Of a stretch of 38,125 bases of DNA, positions 22,665-30,831 are shown piece by piece. The translations under genes and the position numbers were made by a program. Where the stretch lies: the NCBI GenBank assembly GCA_947589245.1, contig CANQBD010000015.1, positions 1-38,125 on the forward strand, written 5' to 3'. The stretch is from an uncultured Anaeroplasmataceae bacterium (GTDB lineage: Bacteria; Bacillota_I; Bacilli_A; Acholeplasmatales; Anaeroplasmataceae). The notes beneath the pieces were generated by a model. It was given only the letters and a program-made list of their open reading frames with translations. It had not been told where the DNA came from and did no database searches. The stretch's first letter is position 1. Each line of letters opens with the position of its first letter.

Positions 22665-24584
22665 GTGGCCGAAAAATTTTATTTAACTACCGCAATAGCA
22701 TATACTTCAGCAAAGCCGCATATTGGTAATGTTTATGAGGCTATATTGGCTGATACTATTGTGAGATATAAAAAAAAGTGTGGTTATGATACCTACTTTC
22801 AAACGGGTACTGATGAGCATGGTCAAAAGATTCAATTAAAGGCTGAGGCTCAGGGTATTTCACCACAACAGCATGTTGATAATATTTCTAATGAAATTAA
22901 GAAGACTTATAAATTAGTCAATGTAAATTATGATCATTTTATTAGAACAACTGATGATTATCATGTAAAAGAAGTGGCTAAGGTATTTGAGCGGCTTTAT
23001 AAAAAGGGTGACATTTATAAGGGTTCTTATGAAGGCAATTATTGTGTTGATTGTGAATCTTTTTTTACTAGTAAAGATCTAGTTGATGGTTGTTGTCCTG
23101 AATGTGGTGCTAAGGTTCAATTAATGAAAGAGGAAGCTTATTTTTTAAGGCTTGTTCCATATCAAGAGCGTTTAGTTAAATACATTAAGGAACATCCTAA
23201 TTTTATTCAACCTGAAGCTCGAAAAAATGAGATGTTAAATAATTTTTTAGCTAATCCGTTACCTGATTTATGTGTTTCGAGAACATCTTATACTTGGGGT
23301 ATTCCGGTAAGCTTTGACCCCAAGCATGTTACTTATGTTTGGATTGATGCTTTATTAAATTATATTACCGGTATTGGATATCATGTTGATGGCAAATCAG
23401 AAGAGCTATATCAAAAATATTGGCCTTGTGATATGCATTTAATTGGTAAAGATATTTTAAGATTTCATACAATTTATTGGCCAATCATTTTAATGGCTTT
23501 GGACTTACCTTTACCTAAGCAGGTTTTTGGGCATCCATGGGTTTTGATGAATCACAACAAGATGTCTAAGTCTAAGGGTAATGTTATTTACACTGATGAG
23601 CTAGTTGATATTTTTGGTGTTGATGCTGTTCGTTATTATGTTTTACATGAGATTCCTTTTGCTGCAGATGGTAACATAACATATGAATTGGTTTGCGAAA
23701 AATCTAATTCGGATTTAGCTAATACTTTAGGTAATTTAGTTAATAGAACAATGGCTATGGGTCAAAAATATTTTGGTGGCAAAGTAACTAAAGGTGGTCA
23801 AACTGAATTTGATAAAGCTTTGGAAGAGCTGATAGCTTCTACAGTTGTTGATTATAAGCGTTTAATGGATGAATATCGGGTTGCAGATGCGATTGAAGAA
23901 GTTATGAAGCTTTTAAGAGCTTCTAATAAATATATTGATGAAACAGCTCCTTGGAGCTTAGCTAAAGATTCTAATAATTTGGCAGCCTTATCGAGTGTTT
24001 TATATCATTTATTTGAAGCTATTAGAATTGCGGGTACTTTGTTAGAACCAGTTATTCCGGCAACAGCTCAAAAAATATTTAAACAAATAAATTCTAGTTT
24101 AACAAGTTTTGATGATTTGGTTTATGGTAGACAAGAAGAATACATCATTGGTGTAGCGGAGGTTTTATTTAAACGTTTAGATTTAAATAAAGATGTTTTA
24201 GATATTGTTCTTGCTAGAGAAGAGCAGAATAAAGAACAGGTCCAAACACCCAGCAAACCTTTAGTTACAATTGATGATTTTGCTAAGTTAGATTTTGTTG
24301 TTGGTAAAATTTTAGAAGCTAAGAAGCACCCTAAAGCTGATAAGCTGTTAGTTTTCAAAGTAGATATTGGGACTGAGGTACGCCAAATTGTTTCGGGTAT
24401 TGCTAAGTTTTATAAACCGGAAGAATTGGTTGGTAAAAAAGTGATTGTTGTCAAAAATTTAAAGCCAATTGTTCTTCGGGGGGAAGATTCTTATGGAATG
24501 CTTCTTTGTGCCGCTAATGCGGATGATAGTGCTTTAGAACTTGTTAATATTGAAAATATGAATGCTGGAGATATAGTAAGCTAG
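22665..24584 (+). CDS. metG: Methionyl-tRNA synthetase
   Basis: This 639-aa class I aminoacyl-tRNA synthetase attaches methionine to tRNA. It has the HIGH-type motif PHIGN (H19), a zinc knuckle with cysteines in CVDCESFF and CCPECG, the KMSKS loop (K299-S303), and a C-terminal dimerising tRNA-binding (Trbp/OB) domain starting near FAKLDFVVGKIL. The start is GTG 22665, with AAGGGGTGAT upstream. The longer TTG 22647 frame runs through that signal and is rejected. The gene is followed without a gap by a YitT-family gene, so the two are cotranscribed. Confidence 0.97.
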   Translation: MAEKFYLTTAIAYTSAKPHIGNVYEAILADTIVRYKKKCGYDTYFQTGTDEHGQKIQLKAEAQGISPQQHVDNISNEIKKTYKLVNVNYDHFIRTTDDYHVKEVAKVFERLYKKGDIYKGSYEGNYCVDCESFFTSKDLVDGCCPECGAKVQLMKEEAYFLRLVPYQERLVKYIKEHPNFIQPEARKNEMLNNFLANPLPDLCVSRTSYTWGIPVSFDPKHVTYVWIDALLNYITGIGYHVDGKSEELYQKYWPCDMHLIGKDILRFHTIYWPIILMALDLPLPKQVFGHPWVLMNHNKMSKSKGNVIYTDELVDIFGVDAVRYYVLHEIPFAADGNITYELVCEKSNSDLANTLGNLVNRTMAMGQKYFGGKVTKGGQTEFDKALEELIASTVVDYKRLMDEYRVADAIEEVMKLLRASNKYIDETAPWSLAKDSNNLAALSSVLYHLFEAIRIAGTLLEPVIPATAQKIFKQINSSLTSFDDLVYGRQEEYIIGVAEVLFKRLDLNKDVLDIVLAREEQNKEQVQTPSKPLVTIDDFAKLDFVVGKILEAKKHPKADKLLVFKVDIGTEVRQIVSGIAKFYKPEELVGKKVIVVKNLKPIVLRGEDSYGMLLCAANADDSALELVNIENMNAGDIVS

Positions 24585-24585
24585 T

Positions 24586-25467
24586 ATGAATAAAAAAGTA
24601 GTATATGATAATATTTTTAGAATATTTATCGTTTTAGTTTCATCAACAATTTATTCTTTGGCAGTTGTTTGGTTTTTAGAACCGGCTAATTTAATATCAA
24701 CAGGATTAACGGGTTTAGGTCAAATTTTAAATAGATTATTTTCATCTATTAATGTGACAATTCCTATTGGTGTCTTTATTTTAGTCACAAATATTCCGCT
24801 TTGTATTTATGGTGCCAAAAATGTATCTTTAAAGTTTGTCGCTTATACAATGCTTTCCGTTTTAGTTCAATCATTTTGGTTGATGGGCTGGGATTGGTTA
24901 AAGGTTGATTTTGGCATTAATCCTGATGACCGTTTCTTTCTTTCCTTTATGGGTGGTTTAGTCAGTGGCTTCGCTATTGGTTTAGCAATGCGCTATGGCA
25001 CTTCGACCGGTGGTGTTGATATTGTGGCTCAGGCTATGGCTTTAAAGAAAAACATTTCCATTGGTGTCTTTTCGATGATTATCAATATAGTTCTTGCAAT
25101 AATTGCAGGGGGAATCATGCAGGGCTCATGGGGAGTCACCTTATATACTTTTGTTTGCATTATTGTTACAAATATTGTTGTTGATAAAATTCATACGGCA
25201 TATAATTATTTGCGAATTGATGTTATTTCTAATGATGCAGATTTAGTTGCAGATGCTTTAGTCAATGGGATAAATAGAGGTTGTACTATTACAAAAGTTA
25301 AAGGAGCTTATACGAAAGAAGAGAAGTATGATTTATTTATGATTATTTCTTCTTATGAATTAAGTAAAGCTGCCGAAATTATCAAAGAAACTGATCCAAA
25401 GGCTTTTATGACAGTTTCGCCAATTAAACGTATTTTTGGTCAATTCTTTAAGCATACAATAATTTGA
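24586..25467 (+). CDS. YitT-family membrane protein
   Basis: This 293-aa protein has five to six membrane helices in the first ~205 residues (YitT_membrane domain) with the family loop YGTSTGGVDIVAQ. A cytoplasmic DUF2179 domain (about 205-290) includes NRGCTITKVKGAYTKEEKYDL. The biochemical function of the family is unresolved. The ATG is 2 nt after the metG stop and lacks its own strong ribosome-binding site, so translational coupling to metG is likely. A terminator follows. Confidence 0.9.
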   Translation: MNKKVVYDNIFRIFIVLVSSTIYSLAVVWFLEPANLISTGLTGLGQILNRLFSSINVTIPIGVFILVTNIPLCIYGAKNVSLKFVAYTMLSVLVQSFWLMGWDWLKVDFGINPDDRFFLSFMGGLVSGFAIGLAMRYGTSTGGVDIVAQAMALKKNISIGVFSMIINIVLAIIAGGIMQGSWGVTLYTFVCIIVTNIVVDKIHTAYNYLRIDVISNDADLVADALVNGINRGCTITKVKGAYTKEEKYDLFMIISSYELSKAAEIIKETDPKAFMTVSPIKRIFGQFFKHTII

Positions 25468-25489
25468 ATTGTTAAGATTTTTAAACAAG

Positions 25490-25520
25490 AGTTCCTTAGG
25501 CTTAGTCTAAGGACTTTTTT
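25490..25520 (+). terminator. Terminator of metG-yitT
   Basis: AGTTCCTTAG (25490-25499) pairs with CTAAGGACT (25507-25515) with one bulged T, then T6. Confidence 0.85.
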
Positions 25521-25595
25521 AATGGTTTAAAATGTAATGCTTTAAATTTATCTAAAAAATGCCTTTTTAAGTATTTTATTTTAAAGGTTTTTGGT

Positions 25596-25635
25596 TTGAC
25601 TAATTGATAATTTAAGTATATACTTATATTATCAA
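25596..25635 (+). promoter_or_regulatory. Promoter with a 32-bp palindromic operator for the c-di-GMP/polysaccharide operon
   Basis: TTGACT (25596-25601) and TATACT (25619-25624) are exactly 17 nt apart, the closest match to consensus in the window. A near-perfect 32-bp palindrome (25604-25635; outer arms TTGATAAT/ATTATCAA, core AAGTATATACTT, one mismatched pair) covers the spacer and the -10 box. Bound protein there would block RNA polymerase. No dedicated repressor gene is adjacent. Confidence 0.75.
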
Positions 25636-25662
25636 CTATTTTGCTATAAAGGGGACAACAAA

Positions 25663-28026
25663 ATGCGTTTAAAGGATTTAAGATGGCATATTTTAGCTTG
25701 TATTATTCTTGTAATTTCATATGCAGCATTAGCTTTTTGTTTTTATCTACCTGTAAGAGCAAAGGCAATATCTTCAATGGAACTTCTTACTATTGAAGCC
25801 GTAAACAATGACATTCAATTAGCACAAGAGACTATTGAAAGCTACAATGAACGCTTCCAAGCCGGTAATATTGGTGGTTTCATTACGGATTTTGATAAGA
25901 CATCTTATGCTTCAAAGGTTAATAATCAAGAATTTATTATTGCTGAAGCTAATTTAGTTTTAAACGATAGTGCTAATCGTGAGCTTTATGTTTTTTATTA
26001 TAATGCTTTAGCTTCTAATAATGATGAGCTTGGTGGTTATATTCCTTTAAAGGATATTATTAATTTTTCAGCTCATCAAATTGTCATTTTTAATGCAACT
26101 GATGGTATTAAATTTAATTCAATTAGTGATCAAGCTGTTGGTACAATGGGCAATCTTTTAGGTGATGAAAAATTCATTAATAATTTCAAGGCGGCTTTTG
26201 ATAATGGTTATTCTAAGGTTTATCGTATTTCTGATGTTGAAGGAATATTGGCTGTAAATTCATTTTATGATCTTTATTTTGGAGTATTCATTTCTTTAGA
26301 TTCGGCTTTTTTTTCAATTGAATGGGTTATGGTTCAAGCTGTTAGCTTTTATGTAGTTGGTGTTTTAATTTTAATAGCAATTTTAGTAATTGTAATTTTG
26401 GGTTGCCGCAAGGCTTCAATACTTTTAAGAATTAATAAAAGAGCTGTTGATTCTAATAATGCTATTGTAATTAGAGCGAAAAAGAATGGCGATATTATTT
26501 TTGTTAATCGAATATTTAAAAGAATCGTTAATTTAAAGGAAATAAATAATTTAAATGAGTTTTTTGAGGTTGATACTCAAAAACCTATTGTTAATTTTTT
26601 TGCTGACCGTAAATTGATTAAGTGTCAATACACGCTTGATGGGGTAACAAAATATTTTCAATTAACGCCAATCATTTCATTAGGAAGTTATTATTTAATT
26701 GGCAGTGAAATTACAGATGAGTTCTTAAGAATTCAAGCCTTAGATGCTTTGAATGGTAAAAATGAATATACTGGTTGTAACAATAACTTTGCTTTAAATA
26801 CTTTATTTCCTTCGATTATTTCTAAAACTAACACTAATTTAGCGTTTGTTGAATTTTCTATTTTCCATTATTATGATATTATTTCTTTATTTGGTGATGA
26901 TTCTTTCCATTTATTATTGCAAGAGCTTTTGAGTATTTTAAGATCAAGATTTGAGAATACGGATATTTTCCAAACTAGAGATGAAAAGTTTGTTGTCTTA
27001 TTTCCAAATAACGATTTAAAGGATGTTACGAGAAGTGTAAATGAAACAGTAGAATTATTACGTAAACCGATTTTAATTAAGAATAACAATATCTATGTCA
27101 AATTGAAAATTGTAATTTGTAATATTGAAAAGACAAGCTTAAATGCTATTGATTTAACAGAAATTAAAAGACGTATTGATTTGGCTTACGCTAGTATTGT
27201 TGATTATTATGATAAAGATGTTGTTGTTTATAATGAAGCTATGGAAGGTGTAATAAGCGCAAGAACTCAAATGGAAGAGGATTTAAAAAAAGCTATTGAA
27301 AATAAGGAATTTGTACAATATTTACAGCCTCAAGTTTCGTTAAGTTCAAATAAGATAGTAGGATTTGAATCTTTAATTAGATGGAATAATCCTAAATATA
27401 TTAAGCGTTCACCTCAAGGTTTTATTGAGTTATCTGAACAAAAAGGGTATATTTTGGATATTTCAAGATTTATTATTGACAATACTTTTGATTTGGCTAA
27501 AAAATTAGAGAAATACAATGTAACCATTTCTTTAAATCTTTCACCAATTCAAATTTTACAGGTTGGTTTTGTTAATGATTTAAAGGCCAAGTTTGATGAA
27601 TATAAATTAAAGCCAGGTAGTATTGCGTTAGAAATAACAGAAACTTTCTTAATGGAAAATGTTTCTTTAGTTAATGAAAAGCTTAAGATTTTAAAACAAG
27701 CTGGTTTTCAGATTCATCTTGATGATTTTTGTATGGGGTATTCATCAATGGCATACCTCAAGGATTTACCGGTTGATACAATTAAAATTGATTATGAGTT
27801 TACAAGGTATGTTGATACCAACAAGGTCAACTATTCAATTGTCAGCTGTATTGCAACTCTAGCCAAAGAATTAGGACTAGATGTTATTGTTGAGGGTGTT
27901 GAAACGGAAGCTCAACAAGCGGTAGTTAAAAAGCTTGGTTGTCAAATTATTCAAGGCTTTTTAATTAGTAAAGCTGTACCATATGATGAAGCTATTAAGC
28001 TTCTTAAACAATACAACGAAAGGTGA
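25663..28026 (+). CDS. Membrane sensor GGDEF-EAL protein: dead GGDEF, probably active c-di-GMP phosphodiesterase
   Basis: This 787-aa protein has membrane helices near 8-30 and 224-248 with an extracytoplasmic sensor between them. A PAS-like segment (about 262-365) follows, then a degenerate GGDEF domain in which the signature is TRDEKF (438-443), so cyclase activity is not expected. A C-terminal EAL domain (about 540-785) follows. The EAL domain keeps the metal and catalytic set: E569 in FESLIRW, N in LNLSPIQ, E in EITE, D687/D688 in DDFCMG, K and D in IKIDYE, E in VEGVE and Q in IIQGF. It should hydrolyse c-di-GMP to pGpG, perhaps controlled by the sensor. It is the first gene of the polysaccharide operon, 7 nt from a second EAL gene. 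The start is ATG 25663 after AAAGGGG. Confidence 0.92.
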   Translation: MRLKDLRWHILACIILVISYAALAFCFYLPVRAKAISSMELLTIEAVNNDIQLAQETIESYNERFQAGNIGGFITDFDKTSYASKVNNQEFIIAEANLVLNDSANRELYVFYYNALASNNDELGGYIPLKDIINFSAHQIVIFNATDGIKFNSISDQAVGTMGNLLGDEKFINNFKAAFDNGYSKVYRISDVEGILAVNSFYDLYFGVFISLDSAFFSIEWVMVQAVSFYVVGVLILIAILVIVILGCRKASILLRINKRAVDSNNAIVIRAKKNGDIIFVNRIFKRIVNLKEINNLNEFFEVDTQKPIVNFFADRKLIKCQYTLDGVTKYFQLTPIISLGSYYLIGSEITDEFLRIQALDALNGKNEYTGCNNNFALNTLFPSIISKTNTNLAFVEFSIFHYYDIISLFGDDSFHLLLQELLSILRSRFENTDIFQTRDEKFVVLFPNNDLKDVTRSVNETVELLRKPILIKNNNIYVKLKIVICNIEKTSLNAIDLTEIKRRIDLAYASIVDYYDKDVVVYNEAMEGVISARTQMEEDLKKAIENKEFVQYLQPQVSLSSNKIVGFESLIRWNNPKYIKRSPQGFIELSEQKGYILDISRFIIDNTFDLAKKLEKYNVTISLNLSPIQILQVGFVNDLKAKFDEYKLKPGSIALEITETFLMENVSLVNEKLKILKQAGFQIHLDDFCMGYSSMAYLKDLPVDTIKIDYEFTRYVDTNKVNYSIVSCIATLAKELGLDVIVEGVETEAQQAVVKKLGCQIIQGFLISKAVPYDEAIKLLKQYNER

Positions 28027-28033
28027 TGATTAA

Positions 28034-29515
28034 ATGTTTTTAGCAGATTTGAATAGTGGAACTACTATTTTAATTAGTTCTATTGTTGTTGTTCTTACGA
28101 TCATTTTATCAATAGTGATTTTTATCTTTATTAAAAAGAATTTAAAGCATTTTAAAGAAGAGGATGAGATTATTGTTGATAATGCTACAACAAAATCACA
28201 AATGCTTAAATTAATTAATAAGCACATTAAAAAGGTTGGTAATTTTGGTGCTGCTACTTTTTTGTATGTTGATATTGATGCTTTTACGGATTATAACGAA
28301 TTATTTGGCACTAAAGCTTGTGATGAAATTTTAAGAGAAGTTGCTACAAGAATTATTAGAGTTTTACCTTATAAGGCCAGCTTAACACGTTATGAAAATG
28401 ATGAATTTTTAATTTTTATTAAAGATGAAGATAATGTGTCTCATAATGAGAAGCTTTGTACCAAAATTTTAGAAGCGGTAAATTTGCCATTTCAAGTATT
28501 GCCAAATGAAAGTTTAAAGATGACAGCTTCAATTGGAGTGTGTACTTTTCCTCAAGCTGGAAATAATATAAAAGAGATTTTAGCTAATCTAGAGCTTTCT
28601 ACCTATGTTTCAAAGCGCGATGGTGGTAATAAGTTTACTAACTATTATGCTACTCTTTCAGAAGAAGAAAAGGATAATATGGCCTATTATAAAGAAATTA
28701 AAGAGGCAATTCAAAAAAAGGAATTCGTTTTATATTATCAGCCAATTATCGATTTTAAGAATCGGGTTATTTGTGGTGCTGAAGCTTTAATGCGTTGGAA
28801 TCATCCCACTCAAGGTGTTTTATCACCTCAAAAGTTTATTAAGGTTATGGAACAATCAGGTGATATTCGTTGGGTTGGTGAATGGGGTATTGATACAATG
28901 ATTAGATTCCAAGAGTCTCTTCATCAAAAGTATCCTGAGCTACCACTATTTTTCTCACTTAACCTTTCAACAAAACAATTATTAAATCCCAATTTGGCTA
29001 ATACGCTAATCAATATTGCTTCTAAGCATAATGCTAAGCCTAGCAATTTTATGTTTGAAATTACAGACTTTATGATTTATGAAAAAATAGGTGTTATTAA
29101 AACTAATATCTTCAAATTAAAAGACTACGGATTTAAGATTGCGGTAGATGGTTTTGTCTTAGATGGACAATCAGTTCAATCAATTCAACGTAGTCCGGTT
29201 GATGTAGTTAAGCTTGGTAGAGGATTCTTAAAAGATATTGATAATAATTATATGCGTGAAAAATTATTAGAAATATTAAAAGAATTTTCTAATAACAATA
29301 ATCGAACTATTATGGCTGAGGGTATTGAGGATGCTAGGGCTGTTAACTATGTTAAAAGTCAAGCATTAGAGATTGGGTCTGGCTATTATTTTGCTAAGCC
29401 TTTAGCTGGTAATGACTTTGAAGAATACATTGATAAAAAGGGTTGGCAAGCTCAATTAGATGAGGTTGCAAGCTTAGAAGATGCTAAGAAATATAATCAA
29501 GAAAATTCTGACTAA
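28034..29515 (+). CDS. GGDEF-EAL protein with both domains degenerate, possible c-di-GMP receptor
   Basis: This 493-aa protein has one membrane helix (about 10-33) then GGDEF (about 55-205) and EAL (about 215-465) domains. The GGDEF signature is ENDEF (E121-F125), missing both glycines. In the EAL domain E250 (AEALMRW), the asparagine of NLSTKQ and E of AEGIE remain. The DD pair is D372-G373 (VDGF), KxD is K393-L-G395, and the QG glutamine is replaced (GSGYYF). Loss of these metal-binding residues predicts no phosphodiesterase activity. Such proteins often act as c-di-GMP-binding effectors or scaffolds. ATG 28034 has AAAGGTGAT upstream. It lies between the active EAL protein and polysaccharide polymerase genes, where an effector would make sense (inference). 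Confidence 0.9.
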   Translation: MFLADLNSGTTILISSIVVVLTIILSIVIFIFIKKNLKHFKEEDEIIVDNATTKSQMLKLINKHIKKVGNFGAATFLYVDIDAFTDYNELFGTKACDEILREVATRIIRVLPYKASLTRYENDEFLIFIKDEDNVSHNEKLCTKILEAVNLPFQVLPNESLKMTASIGVCTFPQAGNNIKEILANLELSTYVSKRDGGNKFTNYYATLSEEEKDNMAYYKEIKEAIQKKEFVLYYQPIIDFKNRVICGAEALMRWNHPTQGVLSPQKFIKVMEQSGDIRWVGEWGIDTMIRFQESLHQKYPELPLFFSLNLSTKQLLNPNLANTLINIASKHNAKPSNFMFEITDFMIYEKIGVIKTNIFKLKDYGFKIAVDGFVLDGQSVQSIQRSPVDVVKLGRGFLKDIDNNYMREKLLEILKEFSNNNNRTIMAEGIEDARAVNYVKSQALEIGSGYYFAKPLAGNDFEEYIDKKGWQAQLDEVASLEDAKKYNQENSD

Positions 29516-29541
29516 TTAAAGTGTTTTTGAGGTAAATGGTA

Positions 29542-30831
29542 ATGATTGAAGAAATTAAGGAACAAAAATTGAATTATATATTATATACTTTTATGATTGC
29601 ATTTGCCTCAGCTTTATTATGGGCTTTTGCAAAATCTTTTGCTATGCCGGTAATTATGATATCTTGTGCTATTGTTTTACTTTGGAAAAATGATTTAAAA
29701 TATGGTTTACCATTTATTGTCAATTTTTTGTTTGTAAATGGTAAAATTGCTGCCTCTAGCGATATAGATATTGGTCTAATTGTTGGTGGTGTGGTTTTGA
29801 TTATTACGATAATTGTTTTTATTCTTCGTAATAAATTGAAACTAAAACTTGGCTATTTTGGGTTGAACCTGTGGATTTTAGCCATTTTAGCTTTAGTGCC
29901 GGTTCTTTGGAGTGAGATTGCTACAGGTGCATTTTACTTTTTATATTTAAGCTGGCTGGCTTATTTAGTGGTTTATTTGTTTTTTGTTAATTCAATTAAA
30001 GAAGATATAAAAGAAGAATTTTCATATACTATGGAAGGTTTAATTATTTTACTTTCTTTAGAGTGCTTACTATCTATCTTTCGATTAAAGGTAACAGGTG
30101 GTAGCTTAAATGATATTTATTCACTTGGCTGGGGTATTTGTAATGAAGCCGGAATAATGCTTTGTGTAGCTATTCCTTTTGCCTTTTATAAATTTTATAC
30201 AACGTTAAAAACTAAAGAAAATATTTTACATTTAGGGGTTTTATTATTAGGAGTTATTGGTATTGTAGCAACGCTAAGTAGAGGGACTATTATTTTTGCT
30301 GCATTAGAATATGGCCTAATGATTTTATATATGCTTCTTAATAAAAAATTATATAAGACAACTATTATTTTGGTCATCTTAGGATTAGCATTGGTGTCTG
30401 TTGTGGTTGTTTGGAAATTTGATTTCTTTTTGGGACACGCTATTGATTTTATTGATAATAATGGTCGTTTTGATTTATATAACAAAGCTTTGTTTGCTTT
30501 AAATAAAAATCCTCGCAATTTTTTATTTGGCGCCGGTTTTGCTTTTGATACTGATTTTAAAGATGCAGTATTTGTTTGTCACTCAACCATCTATGAAACT
30601 TTAGTTTGTATGGGGGTTGTCGGTTTAATATTTTTACTTATTCACTTTGCCTTAAAATACAACTTAGTAATGAAGAAACCAAATAGTTTTAATAGCATTA
30701 TGCTAATCGGCTTTATTGTTGTTGACTTATATGGTTTAATTGACAATACTTACCATATGTATTATTACATGATTATCTTAGTAATGATTTTAGCTGTTAT
30801 TGAAAAAGCGAACAAATTGGGGGTGGAGTAA
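29542..30831 (+). CDS. O-antigen ligase/polymerase-like membrane protein (Wzy/WaaL type)
   Basis: This 429-aa polytopic protein has about 10-12 hydrophobic helices. The family landmarks are ATLSRGTIIFA, followed after two helices by a periplasmic loop with NNGRFDLYNKALFALNKNPRNF and FLFGAGF. This loop pattern (R-x-D...G-x-G) is typical of the Wzy_C/O-antigen ligase superfamily that polymerises or transfers lipid-linked glycans. ATG 29542 has GAGG 9 nt upstream; ATG 29536 is too close to it. The stop overlaps the next start by 1 nt (TAATG). Whether it is a polymerase or a ligase cannot be told. Confidence 0.8.
   Translation: MIEEIKEQKLNYILYTFMIAFASALLWAFAKSFAMPVIMISCAIVLLWKNDLKYGLPFIVNFLFVNGKIAASSDIDIGLIVGGVVLIITIIVFILRNKLKLKLGYFGLNLWILAILALVPVLWSEIATGAFYFLYLSWLAYLVVYLFFVNSIKEDIKEEFSYTMEGLIILLSLECLLSIFRLKVTGGSLNDIYSLGWGICNEAGIMLCVAIPFAFYKFYTTLKTKENILHLGVLLLGVIGIVATLSRGTIIFAALEYGLMILYMLLNKKLYKTTIILVILGLALVSVVVVWKFDFFLGHAIDFIDNNGRFDLYNKALFALNKNPRNFLFGAGFAFDTDFKDAVFVCHSTIYETLVCMGVVGLIFLLIHFALKYNLVMKKPNSFNSIMLIGFIVVDLYGLIDNTYHMYYYMIILVMILAVIEKANKLGVE

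Noticed and set aside
28034-29515. Active diguanylate cyclase
   Set aside because: The signature is ENDEF, lacking the two glycines of GGDEF required for GTP binding.
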